Part shown: positions 27,962-36,619 of the stretch, in pieces
How positions within the stretch are numbered: position 1 is the first letter of the stretch
Layout of the letters: each line of letters opens with the position of its first letter
NCBI GenBank assembly: GCA_963762885.1
Contig: CAVXNH010000091.1
Location: forward strand, 62,001 to 126,000
DNA: 64,000 nucleotides
Direction of reading: 5' to 3'
Source: JASHVB01 sp963762885
GTDB taxonomy: Bacteria > Pseudomonadota > Alphaproteobacteria > Acetobacterales > Acetobacteraceae
Program-made: the position numbers and the translations under genes
The notes under the pieces: model-generated
Database searches by the model: none
The model's input: only the letters and a program-made list of their open reading frames with translations
Told to the model about the DNA's origin: nothing

Positions 27962-27979
27962 ATTTGACCCCTTTATCAA

Positions 27980-28100
27980 GATATATACGCTGATCCGGCA
28001 TTAGTTACAAAAAAGTGTCAGAATAACGATAAATTACTAGCATAATGTATCCATAATGGTCTTTTTCTCAATATATAAGATGCATCCTGCTTTTTAGGTA
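27980..28100. other. AT-rich stretch upstream of the tadE-like gene
   Basis: In a roughly 65% GC window this segment is strongly AT-rich (ATATATACG, TTACTAGCATAATGTATCC, CTCAATATATAAGATG). It probably carries the promoter for the tad genes on the minus strand. The gap continues to 28504 with a half palindromic element (CCGGGGCTTGACCCGGGCAT, about 28424-28443) and no gene I can support. Confidence 0.5.
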
Positions 28101-28504
28101 TCTATCTGCACGCGTTTCGGCGGAAGGGGCTTCCTGGTCCGCGGGTGGCAAGGCCAGTCCGAGGCGCGGGAGTTCGGGGCCACACTTGGGCCGGAAGCGG
28201 CGCGGCTTGGTGCCGTGCGACGTGCATGCGCCCATGCTGGCGGGACCCGGCAAGCGATGCCGACGGATACGTCACGTGTGCCGCTGCAATGTCTGTGGCG
28301 CGTGCACAAGACGCGCATGGAGAAGGTCCTGGAAGCCCTCAAGGCTGCCTTCCCCGACCCCAGGATCACACGCCTGAAGGCATTGCCCCACAGATCAGGG
28401 TGCAAGATAAGCCAATATCCGGCCGGGGCTTGACCCGGGCATCCATACGTGGCGGAGCCACATCCGGGACGCCGTTACCAACGGGCCGCCATGGAGTTCG
28501 GATC

Positions 28505-29047
28505 ATGATCAAGGCTTACCTCCTCACGCTGATACTGGGTGCGTCGCTGCTGGCATTGACCGCATGCGAGGGCGGCTCATCGGGGCAATCCGGGAAGGAA
28601 GCCCAGGCGACGGGGGCGTTCTCGGCCGTGGACGCGACGTTCCTCAACCGGGCTGGCACGGCGGGACTTCAGGAGGTCACCTTCGCTCACCCCGCGCAGA
28701 CCAAGGCCGCCAACCCGACGCTGCACAGTTTTGCCGCGTCATTGATCGCCGATCTCACTCCGGTCAATCAGCGGCTCGCCGCGTTGACTGCAAGCAACGG
28801 ACTGGCGCCCCCGACCGACATGGATGAACACCACGCGGCGATGTATCAGCAGCTTCAGGCCACGAACGGAGTCACCTTCGACCGGACCTACCTGGAGGGC
28901 CAGTTGCAGCAGTTGACTTTGCTGATCCAGATCTTCCAGTCCGAAGCCGACCGCGGGTCGGATCCGCAGGTGCGGGGCCTCGCTCAGCAAAACCTGCCGA
29001 TGCTGCTGGACCACTTGCGAGCCGCGAGTGCGATTGCCGGCCAGTAG
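28505..29047 (+). CDS. DUF4142-family lipoprotein
   Basis: A 180-residue exported protein. The signal peptide MIKAYLLTLILGASLLALTAC ends in a lipobox (LTAC), so the mature protein begins at Cys-21 and is lipid-anchored. The remainder is a helical bundle of the DUF4142 (ferritin-like) type: FLNRAGTAGLQEVTFA, then FAASLIADLTPVNQRLAAL, and YLEGQLQQLTLLIQIFQSEA, with LPMLLDHLRAA at the end. Function of the family is unknown; it is often found among stress-response genes. The frame is open upstream to 28145 but that part includes repeat sequence. Confidence 0.83.
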   Translation: MIKAYLLTLILGASLLALTACEGGSSGQSGKEAQATGAFSAVDATFLNRAGTAGLQEVTFAHPAQTKAANPTLHSFAASLIADLTPVNQRLAALTASNGLAPPTDMDEHHAAMYQQLQATNGVTFDRTYLEGQLQQLTLLIQIFQSEADRGSDPQVRGLAQQNLPMLLDHLRAASAIAGQ

Positions 29048-29259
29048 AGAGGCGCCCCCTCGCCTCTTGCCGCGGTTCTCTCCTGCAAGACCACAAAGAC
29101 CAAAACTTGAACCGTCGCTCCGCACATTCGCGAAACCGTGTCCGACTGTGGCATAAACAAGGTCATTATTGGAACCTGGGAACCCGGAATTCCTACCTCG
29201 CGTTCAACGGCATCAAGGAGCCGCTGCGGTGCTCCGCCGCGAACTTTGGAGGAAAGGAT

Positions 29260-29646
29260 ATGGAAAAGACAACTGTCGGATTGCTCGGCGCCGTTGCTGG
29301 GCTGGCCGCCGTGGGATCCGCGCAGGCGGCAGATGCGCCTGCGCACAACCCATCGGAGGCGCTACATGCTGCGTCGTACGCCGATCTGCTGGCGCCAATT
29401 CCGAATGCCGTCGCGTTGATGAAGGCCGACGACGCCGTGCGCACGCAGGTCCCGGCCGCAGGGTACGCAGGCGACGTTGAGCTGGTCGACGGCTATTACT
29501 ACAACCCGTACACTCCCAATTATCACCACCACCACCACCACCATCACCACCATCACCAGGCTTACTATCACCACCACCATCATCACCATCACCACAGCGC
29601 GTATATCGGTGTTCCCGGTGTGGGCGTGGTTATCGGCGGGCGCTAG
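29260..29646 (+). CDS. Secreted histidine-rich protein
   Basis: A 128-residue protein with a signal peptide (GLLGAVAGLAAVGSAQAADA, cleavage after about residue 24). A YYYNPYTPNY segment precedes two histidine runs, eleven then nine residues, split by QAYY; the last residues are YIGVPGVGVVIGGR. The His codons alternate CAC and CAT, as in a gene rather than an artefact. Such a tail should bind Ni, Zn or Cu in the periplasm or outside the cell. A GGAGGAAAGG ribosome site precedes ATG 29260. I do not recognise a named family. Confidence 0.72.
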   Translation: MEKTTVGLLGAVAGLAAVGSAQAADAPAHNPSEALHAASYADLLAPIPNAVALMKADDAVRTQVPAAGYAGDVELVDGYYYNPYTPNYHHHHHHHHHHHQAYYHHHHHHHHHSAYIGVPGVGVVIGGR

Positions 29647-29706
29647 CAGGCGTCGTCTTCGTACCTCCTCGCGTGGGCCGCCGCGCGAGGCGGTCCGCTT
29701 GGGGCG

Positions 29707-30438
29707 TCACGCCCCGCTCGCTTTCGCCTTTGCTCTCGCCGCCCGCAGTATCTGCCGATAGGTGCCATCGAAGACGGTGTTGGTGGACGAGGTCCACCTC
29801 GACTGCATCCCTAACGTGTCGCGGCTGGCGTGAATGCGCCGGCCGCGCATTTCGCGTTCGGCCGCTTCATCCTCATCCATCGGCACCAACTCGAACTGCG
29901 GTTCAGCCGGGAGGAACAGGATCTGCATGAAGGGCTCGCCCGGCCGGAAAATGTGATAGCGCCCCTCGGGCGGCGCCTTGAAGATCACGAACGAGATCAT
30001 CGGCCACCAGTCCGTGTGCAACAGCGCGGGTACCGCGAGCGGCACGTCGTCATTTGACGAGGTGTAGAAGCGGGGATGCGGCTCGGTTCGGATCGCCATG
30101 CCCTCCGCGACTTTCAAATCGAGCAGTACCTGATATGAGTAGTAGTCCTCGCCGAACGAGCGGAACGGTGGCCAATTTACGCCGGTTCCGGGATCGGGGC
30201 CGAAATCGCCTTCGAGCACGACGTGACCATCGCGTTTGGTCACGTGCAGTTCATTGTCGAACGGGTAGAACAGTTCGATGCCGTATTGCGCACCTTCGAC
30301 GAACGGCATGCAGTGCCAGCCATATTCGTGTGAGCCGTCACGACGGAGTTCCGGCTTGCCGGCCCATCCTGGCACTTCGAGCCTGGTCCGGCGTGGCATC
30401 AGACGCGGCTCGAACAGCCGGTATTTCACGGTAGTCAT
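29707..30438 (-). CDS. Conserved protein of unknown function
   Basis: A 243-residue soluble protein from ATG 30438 (GGAGCGACCG just before it). Aromatic-rich conserved-looking segments are HEYGWHCMPFVEGAQYGIEL, FRSFGEDYYSYQVL and HTDWWPMISFVIFKAP, and the last third is Glu/Arg-rich. The layout faintly recalls DUF6065-like proteins, but I would not assign a family. No membrane segment or signal peptide. It stands alone, convergent with the His-rich gene. Confidence 0.65.
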   Translation of the reverse strand: MTTVKYRLFEPRLMPRRTRLEVPGWAGKPELRRDGSHEYGWHCMPFVEGAQYGIELFYPFDNELHVTKRDGHVVLEGDFGPDPGTGVNWPPFRSFGEDYYSYQVLLDLKVAEGMAIRTEPHPRFYTSSNDDVPLAVPALLHTDWWPMISFVIFKAPPEGRYHIFRPGEPFMQILFLPAEPQFELVPMDEDEAAEREMRGRRIHASRDTLGMQSRWTSSTNTVFDGTYRQILRAARAKAKASGA

Positions 30439-31009
30439 CGGTCGCTCCTTTAACGTCGAACCGACAACGTAGGGTCGCGAGGGGATGGGTAGGATAGCGA
30501 AGCGGCCCGGAACCCGGTCGCGGCGAACACAATCGGGAGAAGGTGCTCACCTGTCCCGCGGGAGCGGGAGAGAGTTTGCCCCCCGGAAACGACCTGGATG
30601 CTTGAGGCCACCGCAACGAGTCCCGGCGATACGTTTCTTGCCCCGCGCCGCAACGGACGGAACAGCTCTGGCTGTGGTTGCCTGCTGTGGCTGTGGCCTG
30701 GGCCTCAGCATCAGTTCCCACTCATCGGCAGCCGAGGACAATCGATTTTTGTAGACCCGCTATCGAAGCTGGTAACTGGTGCACACCGCCGTCGAGCAAA
30801 CCGACGAATTTTGGCATCTGTGGTCAGTCTTGGTGAGAAAATTCGGCTGAGTATTTCCGCCGTGACTGGATCGTCGAAGCCGCTGTGATGGCCACCGATC
30901 CCTGTCAGGGTGAAGATGTTCTAACCGTACGTCCTGCTCTGCCGCCGTGGACGCACCGCCGACGCCGACGGAGGGCAAGTACGACCATGGTGCCGATGTC
31001 AGATGCTCG
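30439..31009. other. Gap without a supported gene
   Basis: About 570 bases between the unknown gene and hpnJ. It holds a half copy of the CTCTCCCGC-type repeat (about 30557-30590) and short open frames with no recognisable product. Confidence 0.5.
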
Positions 31010-32437
31010 TTAAGCGGCCTTGTGCCGCTCGCGCAGGAACTGGAAGAACTCCACCCCCTCGCGCAGCCGCCGCCGCATCATTTGCGGGCTCCGCACCATC
31101 TCGCCAACAATGGAAGCGATCTTCGGCGCGCGGAAATAGAAACGCCGGTAGAACGTCTCCACGTTGTCGAAGATTTCCGTGTGCGACAGATGCGGATAGG
31201 TCAGCGGAGCGATCTGGATGCCGTGGTCGTCCACCAGTTCCGCATGCGCCGCATCGAGCCAGCCGTTCTCCACCGCCTGCTTGTACAGGAACGTGCCGGG
31301 ATACGGCGCCGCCAGCGACACCTGGATGGTGTGCGGATTGATTTCCGTGGCGAACCGGATGGTTTCCTCGATCGTCTCCTTGGTCTCGCCCGGCAGGCCC
31401 ATGATGAACGTGCCGTGGATCTTGATGCCCAGCTCGTGGCAGTCCTTGGTGAAGCGCCGGGCGACGTCGATCAGCATGCCCTTCTTGATGTTGTGCAGGA
31501 TCTGCTGGTTGCCGCTTTCATAACCCACCAGCAGCAGCCGCAGCCCGTTGTCCTTCAGCACCTTCAGCGTCTCTCGCGGCACGTTCGCCTTGGCGTTGCA
31601 CGACCACGTCACGCCCATCTTGCCCAGTTCCCGAGCGATCGCCTCGGCGCGCGGGAGGTTATCGGTGAACGTGTCGTCGTCGAAGAAGAACTCCTTCACC
31701 TGCGGGAAATACCGCTTCGCCAGCGCGATCTCCTCCGCCACATGCCCGGGCGAGCGCACCCGGTACCGATGCCCGCCCACCGTCTGCGGCCACAGGCAGA
31801 AGGTGCAGCGCGACTTGCAGCCGCGGCCGGTATACAGCGACACGTAGGGGTGCATCAGGTAGCCGATGAAGTAGTCCTCGATGCGCAGGTCGCGCTTGTA
31901 GACCTCGGTGACGAACGGCAGCTGGTCCATGTCCTCGAGGACCGCACGGTCCTTGTTGTGGATGATCGCGCCGGCGCCGTTGCGGTAGGAGATGCCGTCC
32001 ACCGCCGACCAGTCGCGACCCTCGGCGATTTCCTTGATGGTGAAGTCGAACTCGTTGCGCGCCACGAAGTCGATCGGCGCGCCCTGCGCCAGGCTCTCGG
32101 TGGGCTGCACCGCCACCTTGGCGCCGACCAGGCCGATCTTCAGCGCCGGGTTCACCGCCTTCAGCGCCGCCGCCACCTTCACGTCCGACGCGAACGACGG
32201 CGTCGAGGTGTGGATCACGCACAGTTCGTGCTCGCGCGCGGCCCGCGTCACCGTGTCAAGGCCGATCCCGGCGGGAGGCGCGTCGATCAGCTTGCTGCCG
32301 GGCACCAGCGCGGCTGGCTGGGCCAGCCACGTCGGATACCAGAACGAGCGGATTTCCCGCCGCGCCTGGTAGCGCGAGCCGGCGCCGCCGTCGAAGCCGT
32401 CGAACGAGGGTGGCTGCAGAAACAGGGTCTTCATCAT
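31010..32437 (-). CDS. hpnJ: Hopanoid biosynthesis radical SAM protein HpnJ
   Basis: B12-binding radical SAM enzyme of hopanoid side-chain synthesis; known HpnJ proteins help form the bacteriohopanetetrol cyclitol ether. About 475 residues. The start MKTLFLQPPSFDGFDGGAGS is the family N-terminus (Met codons at 32437 and 32434). The iron-sulfur motif CKSRCTFC (CxxxCxxC) lies at about residues 210-217, followed by LWPQTVGGHRYR. Later segments include FFFDDDTFTDN and GTFIMGLPGETKETIEETI. It starts 25 bases after the hpnI stop. hpnK, often next in this cluster, is not in the window. Confidence 0.93.
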   Translation of the reverse strand: MMKTLFLQPPSFDGFDGGAGSRYQARREIRSFWYPTWLAQPAALVPGSKLIDAPPAGIGLDTVTRAAREHELCVIHTSTPSFASDVKVAAALKAVNPALKIGLVGAKVAVQPTESLAQGAPIDFVARNEFDFTIKEIAEGRDWSAVDGISYRNGAGAIIHNKDRAVLEDMDQLPFVTEVYKRDLRIEDYFIGYLMHPYVSLYTGRGCKSRCTFCLWPQTVGGHRYRVRSPGHVAEEIALAKRYFPQVKEFFFDDDTFTDNLPRAEAIARELGKMGVTWSCNAKANVPRETLKVLKDNGLRLLLVGYESGNQQILHNIKKGMLIDVARRFTKDCHELGIKIHGTFIMGLPGETKETIEETIRFATEINPHTIQVSLAAPYPGTFLYKQAVENGWLDAAHAELVDDHGIQIAPLTYPHLSHTEIFDNVETFYRRFYFRAPKIASIVGEMVRSPQMMRRRLREGVEFFQFLRERHKAA

Positions 32438-32717
32438 CGCGGGCATCGTCCCTTCGTCGGGGTCAGGTCGGGCGGTCAATCGGGTCGGATCCGGGCGCAA
32501 CGCGTCCAGGCGTGTCGGCGATCATCTGGTGGCCGCGCCAGTCCACCCGTCTGCCGACGAAGCTGGCGAGCAGCACTCCCACCGATATGAGGTCTCGCAA
32601 GGGCAGAAGCCAGACCGGACATGCGAATGCAAGCCCCCGATCCGCTGCGTCGGCTCGGTTCGCCCCGTCTTCGAGCCCCAGGTCATCCGGCGAGCGGCGG
32701 CGGCGAAGAAGAAGGTC

Positions 32718-32840
32718 CTCCCCTTCCCCCTGTGGGCTTGGGCCACGAAGCGGATCAAGGTTGGGGGGAGGGGTTGGCCCGGGGTTCGCACCGACCAACC
32801 CCTCCCCCCAACCCCCTTCCACAGGGGGAGGGCGAGCCAC
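32718..32840. repeat. Palindromic C/G-rich element inside hpnI
   Basis: Outer arms CTTCCCCCTGTGGG and CCACAGGGGGAGGG, inner arms GGTTGGGGGGAGGGGTTGG and CCAACCCCTCCCCCCAACC. It reads open in the hpnI frame on the minus strand. Same family as the imuB insertion at 9615-9663. Confidence 0.85.
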
Positions 32841-33731
32841 CCCCACCCCCACCAGCATCGGCTCCAACGCCCGATCCACCGCGCTGGCAGCCAGCGCCCG
32901 CCCCACCCAGGCGATAAAGAACGCCCCGAACGACCAGGCGGTGCCGCCGGACAGCAGCACCGCCAGCATCGCCCAGAACAGCGGATACTGTAGCACTGAG
33001 GCCGCGAACGCCGCCGGCTCCAGCGCCCAAATCGTGCGCGCCCAACGCAGCTCGTGCCGCAGCAGATCGCGCAGCCGGGCTTCCGGGACGGTCGTCGCCG
33101 GCACCGTAGCGGCCAGCCGCACTGCCAAGCCAAGCCCGGCCACCAGTCGCCCCAGCACCTGGTCGTCCGCCAGATGGTCGGCCAGCGCCCGGAACCCGCC
33201 GATGCGGTCGAGCGTGCAGCGGCGCAGCACCATGGTCGCGCCCAGGCAGTCCTGCCGCCCCATCGCCCGCGCCATCAGCGCCCCGGGCAGGAAGCCGTGG
33301 GTGATCTGCGTCCCTCCCAGAAGCTGCGCCAGGCAATTCCCGGCGGGCAGCCCGGTATAGAGGGTCGAGACCAGCCCAGTCCCCGGCGTGACCAGCGCAT
33401 CGGCGAGCCGGTCCAGATAGTCGGGCTGCACGTGCAGGTCGGAGTCGGCGATCGCCAGCACCGGGTGCTTCGCCGCACGGAGCATGTTGATCAGGTTGCT
33501 GACCTTGCCGTTGCTGCCATGCCGCGCCGGGTCCACCACCACGGCGATGTCGATATCCGGAAACTGCGCCCGGACCGAGCGACCACCGGCAACGCCAAGT
33601 CGGCGGCGTCCTGCACCCCGAACACCACCTGGAACCTCGGATACCCCTGCGCACAGACGCTTCCCAGCGCTTGCTCCAGCAGCGGCTCGTCGCCGTACAG
33701 CGGCTTCAAAATCGTGATGGGGGGGCGCCAG

Positions 33732-33779
33732 TCCCCCTCACCCGCAACGTGGCGCAGCTCCCGCTCTGCGGGAGAGGGA
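33732..33779. repeat. Small repeat near the hpnI N-terminus
   Basis: Contains CTCCCGCTCTGCGGGAGAGG and the CCCCCTCACCC block characteristic of the CTCTCCCGC/GAGGGTGAGG repeat family (full copy at 63308-63461). In frame within hpnI between the membrane helix and the PPITILKPLYGDEP segment. Confidence 0.7.
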
Positions 33780-34100
33780 CCGGCGGCGGCGAACCGGGCG
33801 ACCAACACCGCGCCAGCCGCCGCCTGGACCACCCCAATCCCCGCCAGCACCGCCGCGAACTCGGCCAGGATCACCGCGGCGACGCTTCACAAATCGAGCA
33901 TGCTGTCGCCCGCCGTCTGCCGAAGTGGCGTGCGGGAGGCTATGGGATGGGGGGCTGACATGCAGGCGTTATAGCAGGTTGCAGCCCGATGTCAGCGCCA
34001 GTCGCCAACAATCCAGGGCAATCGCTTTTGGGCGATCACGTCTCGGCGGAATATAGCGCGCCTCGCCGAGGACCGGGGACTGTGCAGCAAAGCAAGTGTT

Positions 34101-34200
34101 TTAACGCGCCTGCATCCGCAACGTGCCGCGGAATACCAGCCGGTCAAAGCCTGACAGTGTACCGGTAATTTCCCCGCTTGCCTCGATAGAAATTGTTGCA
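34101..34200 (-). pseudogene. Possible remnant of a GFDRLVFRGTL-type protein
   Basis: The minus strand reads SGEITGTLSGFDRLVFRGTL before a stop at about 34101. This resembles the N-terminal motif (GVLSCFDRxxxRGTL) of a family of uncharacterised, often transposon-like proteins. Only about 30 residues remain. The rest of 33875-34470 holds nothing I can name. Confidence 0.3.
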
Positions 34201-34470
34201 CGGCGTTCCCCGCTTAATGGTCTGGTGCTGCATACGCCCAGTCTGTCAGCAGCAGGATGGAACGCCGGACTGGCGTTTGGTTGCGGCCAACGGCTGCGCT
34301 GTGTGAACCCCTTGATTGCTTGTTTTGCAACGGCCCGCACCATTCCCCGAGACAAGCCACCACCACATCGCCCCTCGCTATCACTCGCGTTCGACAACCA
34401 CGCCCTCCGTCATTGAAGATTGCGCGCCACGGCAATAGCTTGTCGTAAGAACGAAAGGCTTTCGTTGTTG

Positions 34471-35730
34471 ATGGACAGCGACTCTCCCCTCGCCCAACGC
34501 CTGTTCGACCAGTTGCGCGCCGCCACCGGCGACGGTGTCGGCATCAGCCGCGAGAGCTACGGCCCCGGTGAATCCGTCGCATTGGACATCGTAGAAGCGG
34601 AAGCCCAGGCGCATGGCCTCGCCACCGAACGCGACGCCGGCGCCAACCTCATCATCACCCTGCCCGGCCGAGACGCCTATCTCCCCTTCCTCGCCTGCGG
34701 CTCGCATCTCAACTCCGTCCCGCAGGGCGGCAACTACGACGGCGCGGCCGGAGTTGTCGCCGGCTTGCTCGCACTGGCCCGCTTCCAGGCGGACGGCTTC
34801 GTCCCGTCCCGCACCATCAAGCTCTACGCCCTGCGCGGCGAGGAAAGCGCCTGGTTCGGCCGCGCCTATATCGGCTCCTCCGCCCTGTTCGGGAAACTGT
34901 CACCAGACGACCTCGCAATGCCGCACGTCGTCACCGGCCGCCCGTTGATCGACTGCATGCGCGACACCGGCGCCGCCGTCGATCGCATTGCGTGCGGCGA
35001 AACATTGCTCAATCCCGCACAAGTCGCCGCCTGGCTCGAACTGCACATCGAGCAAGGCCCGGTGCTGGTGGCGCGCCACCTGCCAGTGGCCGTGGTGACT
35101 GGTATCCGCGGCAACTTCCGCCACCGCGGCATCGACTGCATCGGCGAGGCTGGCCACTCCGGCGCGATCCCCCGCTGGCTGCGCCACGACGCGGTGTTCG
35201 CCACCGCCGAACTGATCACCCGGCTCGACCGCCACTGGCGGACGCTGCTGGAGCGCGGGCGCGACCTGGTGATCACGTCCGGCATCATCGGCACCGACCC
35301 GGCGGAACACGCGCTGGCCCGCATCCCCGGCCGCCTGCGCTTCTCGTTCGAGGCGCGCAGCCAGAGCACCGAAACGCTGGAGGCGTTCTACCACCTGTTC
35401 CGCTCCGAATGCGACGGCATCGCCGAAGAGCGCGGGGTGGAATTCGTGTTCGACCGCCGGCTGGACTCCGCGCCGGCGCGGATGGATGCAGCGTGGATCG
35501 CCCGGCTGCGCGAGACGTTGCGCGGCATGGGGCTGCCGGACGAGCCGATCCCCAGCGGCGCCGGCCATGACGCCGCGGTGTTTGCCAATGCCGGCATTCC
35601 CAGCGCCATGATCTTCGTGCGCAACGAGCATGGCTCGCACAATCCCAAGGAGGCGATGGCGATGGACGACTTCCTGCGCGGCGCCGAACTGATGCGGCGT
35701 GCGCTGCACGACGCGGCCGGCGCGCCATGA
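34471..35730 (+). CDS. Zn-dependent hydrolase, M20 family (N-carbamoylase/allantoate amidohydrolase type)
   Basis: A 419-residue metallohydrolase of the group that splits N-carbamoyl amino acids, allantoate or beta-ureidopropionate. Metal-site segments: ACGSHLNSVPQGGNYDGAAG (usually GSHLDSVP; here Asn replaces the first Asp), LRGEESAWFG (general base Glu), LELHIEQGPVL and a C-terminal SGAGHDAAVFANAGIPSAMI with the usual GHDA histidine. The start at ATG 34471 follows an AACGAAAGG-like site. The stop overlaps the pyrE ATG by four bases, so the two are coupled, hinting at a pyrimidine-related substrate. Confidence 0.88.
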   Translation: MDSDSPLAQRLFDQLRAATGDGVGISRESYGPGESVALDIVEAEAQAHGLATERDAGANLIITLPGRDAYLPFLACGSHLNSVPQGGNYDGAAGVVAGLLALARFQADGFVPSRTIKLYALRGEESAWFGRAYIGSSALFGKLSPDDLAMPHVVTGRPLIDCMRDTGAAVDRIACGETLLNPAQVAAWLELHIEQGPVLVARHLPVAVVTGIRGNFRHRGIDCIGEAGHSGAIPRWLRHDAVFATAELITRLDRHWRTLLERGRDLVITSGIIGTDPAEHALARIPGRLRFSFEARSQSTETLEAFYHLFRSECDGIAEERGVEFVFDRRLDSAPARMDAAWIARLRETLRGMGLPDEPIPSGAGHDAAVFANAGIPSAMIFVRNEHGSHNPKEAMAMDDFLRGAELMRRALHDAAGAP

Positions 35731-36455
35731 GCAATGACGGGCAGGGCGATATGCTCAGCGGCTCTCGGAACTCGGAAGACCTGGGTGCGGCAAGTGCTCG
35801 GTTGCTGCTGGAAGCGGGCGCTGTCGCGTTCAGCCGGGAGCACCCGTTCATCCTCGCCGCCGGCTGGGCCAGCCCGGTCTATGTCGATTGCCGCCGCCTG
35901 ATCAGCGAGCCTCGGCTGCGCCGCGCCATGACCGACCTGGCCATAGCGAAGCTGAGCGGCGCATTCGGAACCGCGCTGCCGTTCGATGCGGTTGCCGGCG
36001 CCGAGACGGCCGGTATTCCGTGGGCCTGCTGGCTGGCGGACCGGCTGGACCTGAAACTGCGGTACGTGCGCAAACGCGCCCTGGGCATCGGGCAGAATGC
36101 ACAGGTGGAGGGCGGTCCTGTCGAGGGCATGCGCGTGCTGCTGGTGGACGACCTGACCACCGACGGCGGCAGCAAGGTCGCCTTCACGCGCGGCCTGCGC
36201 TCGGCCGGCGCGACGGTGACGGAGGCGCTCAGCCTGTTCTATCACGGAACGTTTCCGGGCGGCGCCGAGCGGCTCGCCGGCCTCGGCCTCCGGCTGCATG
36301 CGTTGGCGACCTGGGCGGACGTGCTACGCGTCGGGCCGCACGACTTGCTCGCGGCGGACGACCACGCGGAACTGGAGCGGTTCATTGCCGATCCCGTGGC
36401 ATGGTCGGCGATGCATGGCGGCCGCACGACACCGATCAAGCCGGTGTTGCTGTAA
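35727..36455 (+). CDS. pyrE: Orotate phosphoribosyltransferase
   Basis: Joins orotate to PRPP to form OMP in pyrimidine synthesis. 242 residues. The PRPP-binding motif MRVLLVDDLTTDGGSK is at about residues 135-150, and the active-site loop RKRALGIGQNAQVEG is just before it. FILAAGWASPVYVDCRRLI near the N-terminus is the usual PyrE opening. The first about 20 residues are extra and may not be conserved. The ATG overlaps the hydrolase stop (ATGA). Confidence 0.93.
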   Translation: MSNDGQGDMLSGSRNSEDLGAASARLLLEAGAVAFSREHPFILAAGWASPVYVDCRRLISEPRLRRAMTDLAIAKLSGAFGTALPFDAVAGAETAGIPWACWLADRLDLKLRYVRKRALGIGQNAQVEGGPVEGMRVLLVDDLTTDGGSKVAFTRGLRSAGATVTEALSLFYHGTFPGGAERLAGLGLRLHALATWADVLRVGPHDLLAADDHAELERFIADPVAWSAMHGGRTTPIKPVLL

Positions 36456-36550
36456 GGACTCGCGCGGAAATAGCTACTTCAAGTGATCACGCCGCAATGC
36501 TTTGTGTCATGACCTGCGCAGGCTCCATCATCATGACCGGCGCACACCCC

Positions 36551-36583
36551 GTCGTCATGGCCGGGCTTGACCCGGCCATCTGT
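36551..36583. repeat. Half palindromic element between pyrE and hisC
   Basis: GTCGTCATGGCCGGGCTTGA CCCGGCCATCTG: a short palindrome of the same GTCATGGCCGG family, 37 bases before the hisC start. Confidence 0.75.
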
Positions 36584-36619
36584 CGCGGCACTCTGCTGCG
36601 GTAGCGAGCAGAGGGGAAA

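Larger units (their letters stand above)
32463..33874 (-). pseudogene. hpnI: Hopanoid glycosyltransferase HpnI, frameshifted and carrying two repeat insertions
   Basis: GT2-type glycosyltransferase that adds N-acetylglucosamine to bacteriohopanetetrol. Starts at a GTG (33874) with a membrane helix. The frame breaks near 33580: one missing base separates LALPVVAR from AQFPDIDIAVVVDPARHGSNGK. The catalytic part is good (LAIADSDLHVQPDYLDRLADAL; the DSD aspartates; QDCLGATMVLRR; LADDQVLGRLV). Two stretches are repeat-encoded: SPAERELRHVAGEG near the N-terminus (33732-33779) and about 65 residues (GGWGEGLVGANPGPTPPPN and beyond; 32718-32840) before FACPVWLLPLRDLISV. Both keep the frame. Same strand as, and 25 bases before, hpnJ. 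Confidence 0.87.

Noticed and set aside
28200..28440. Possible transposase remnant (MEKVLEALKAAFPDP)
   Set aside because: Helical-looking but too short and with no motif that names a family.
28145..28504. Longer start for the DUF4142 lipoprotein
   Set aside because: A proper signal peptide and lipobox begin at 28505; upstream residues come from repeat sequence.
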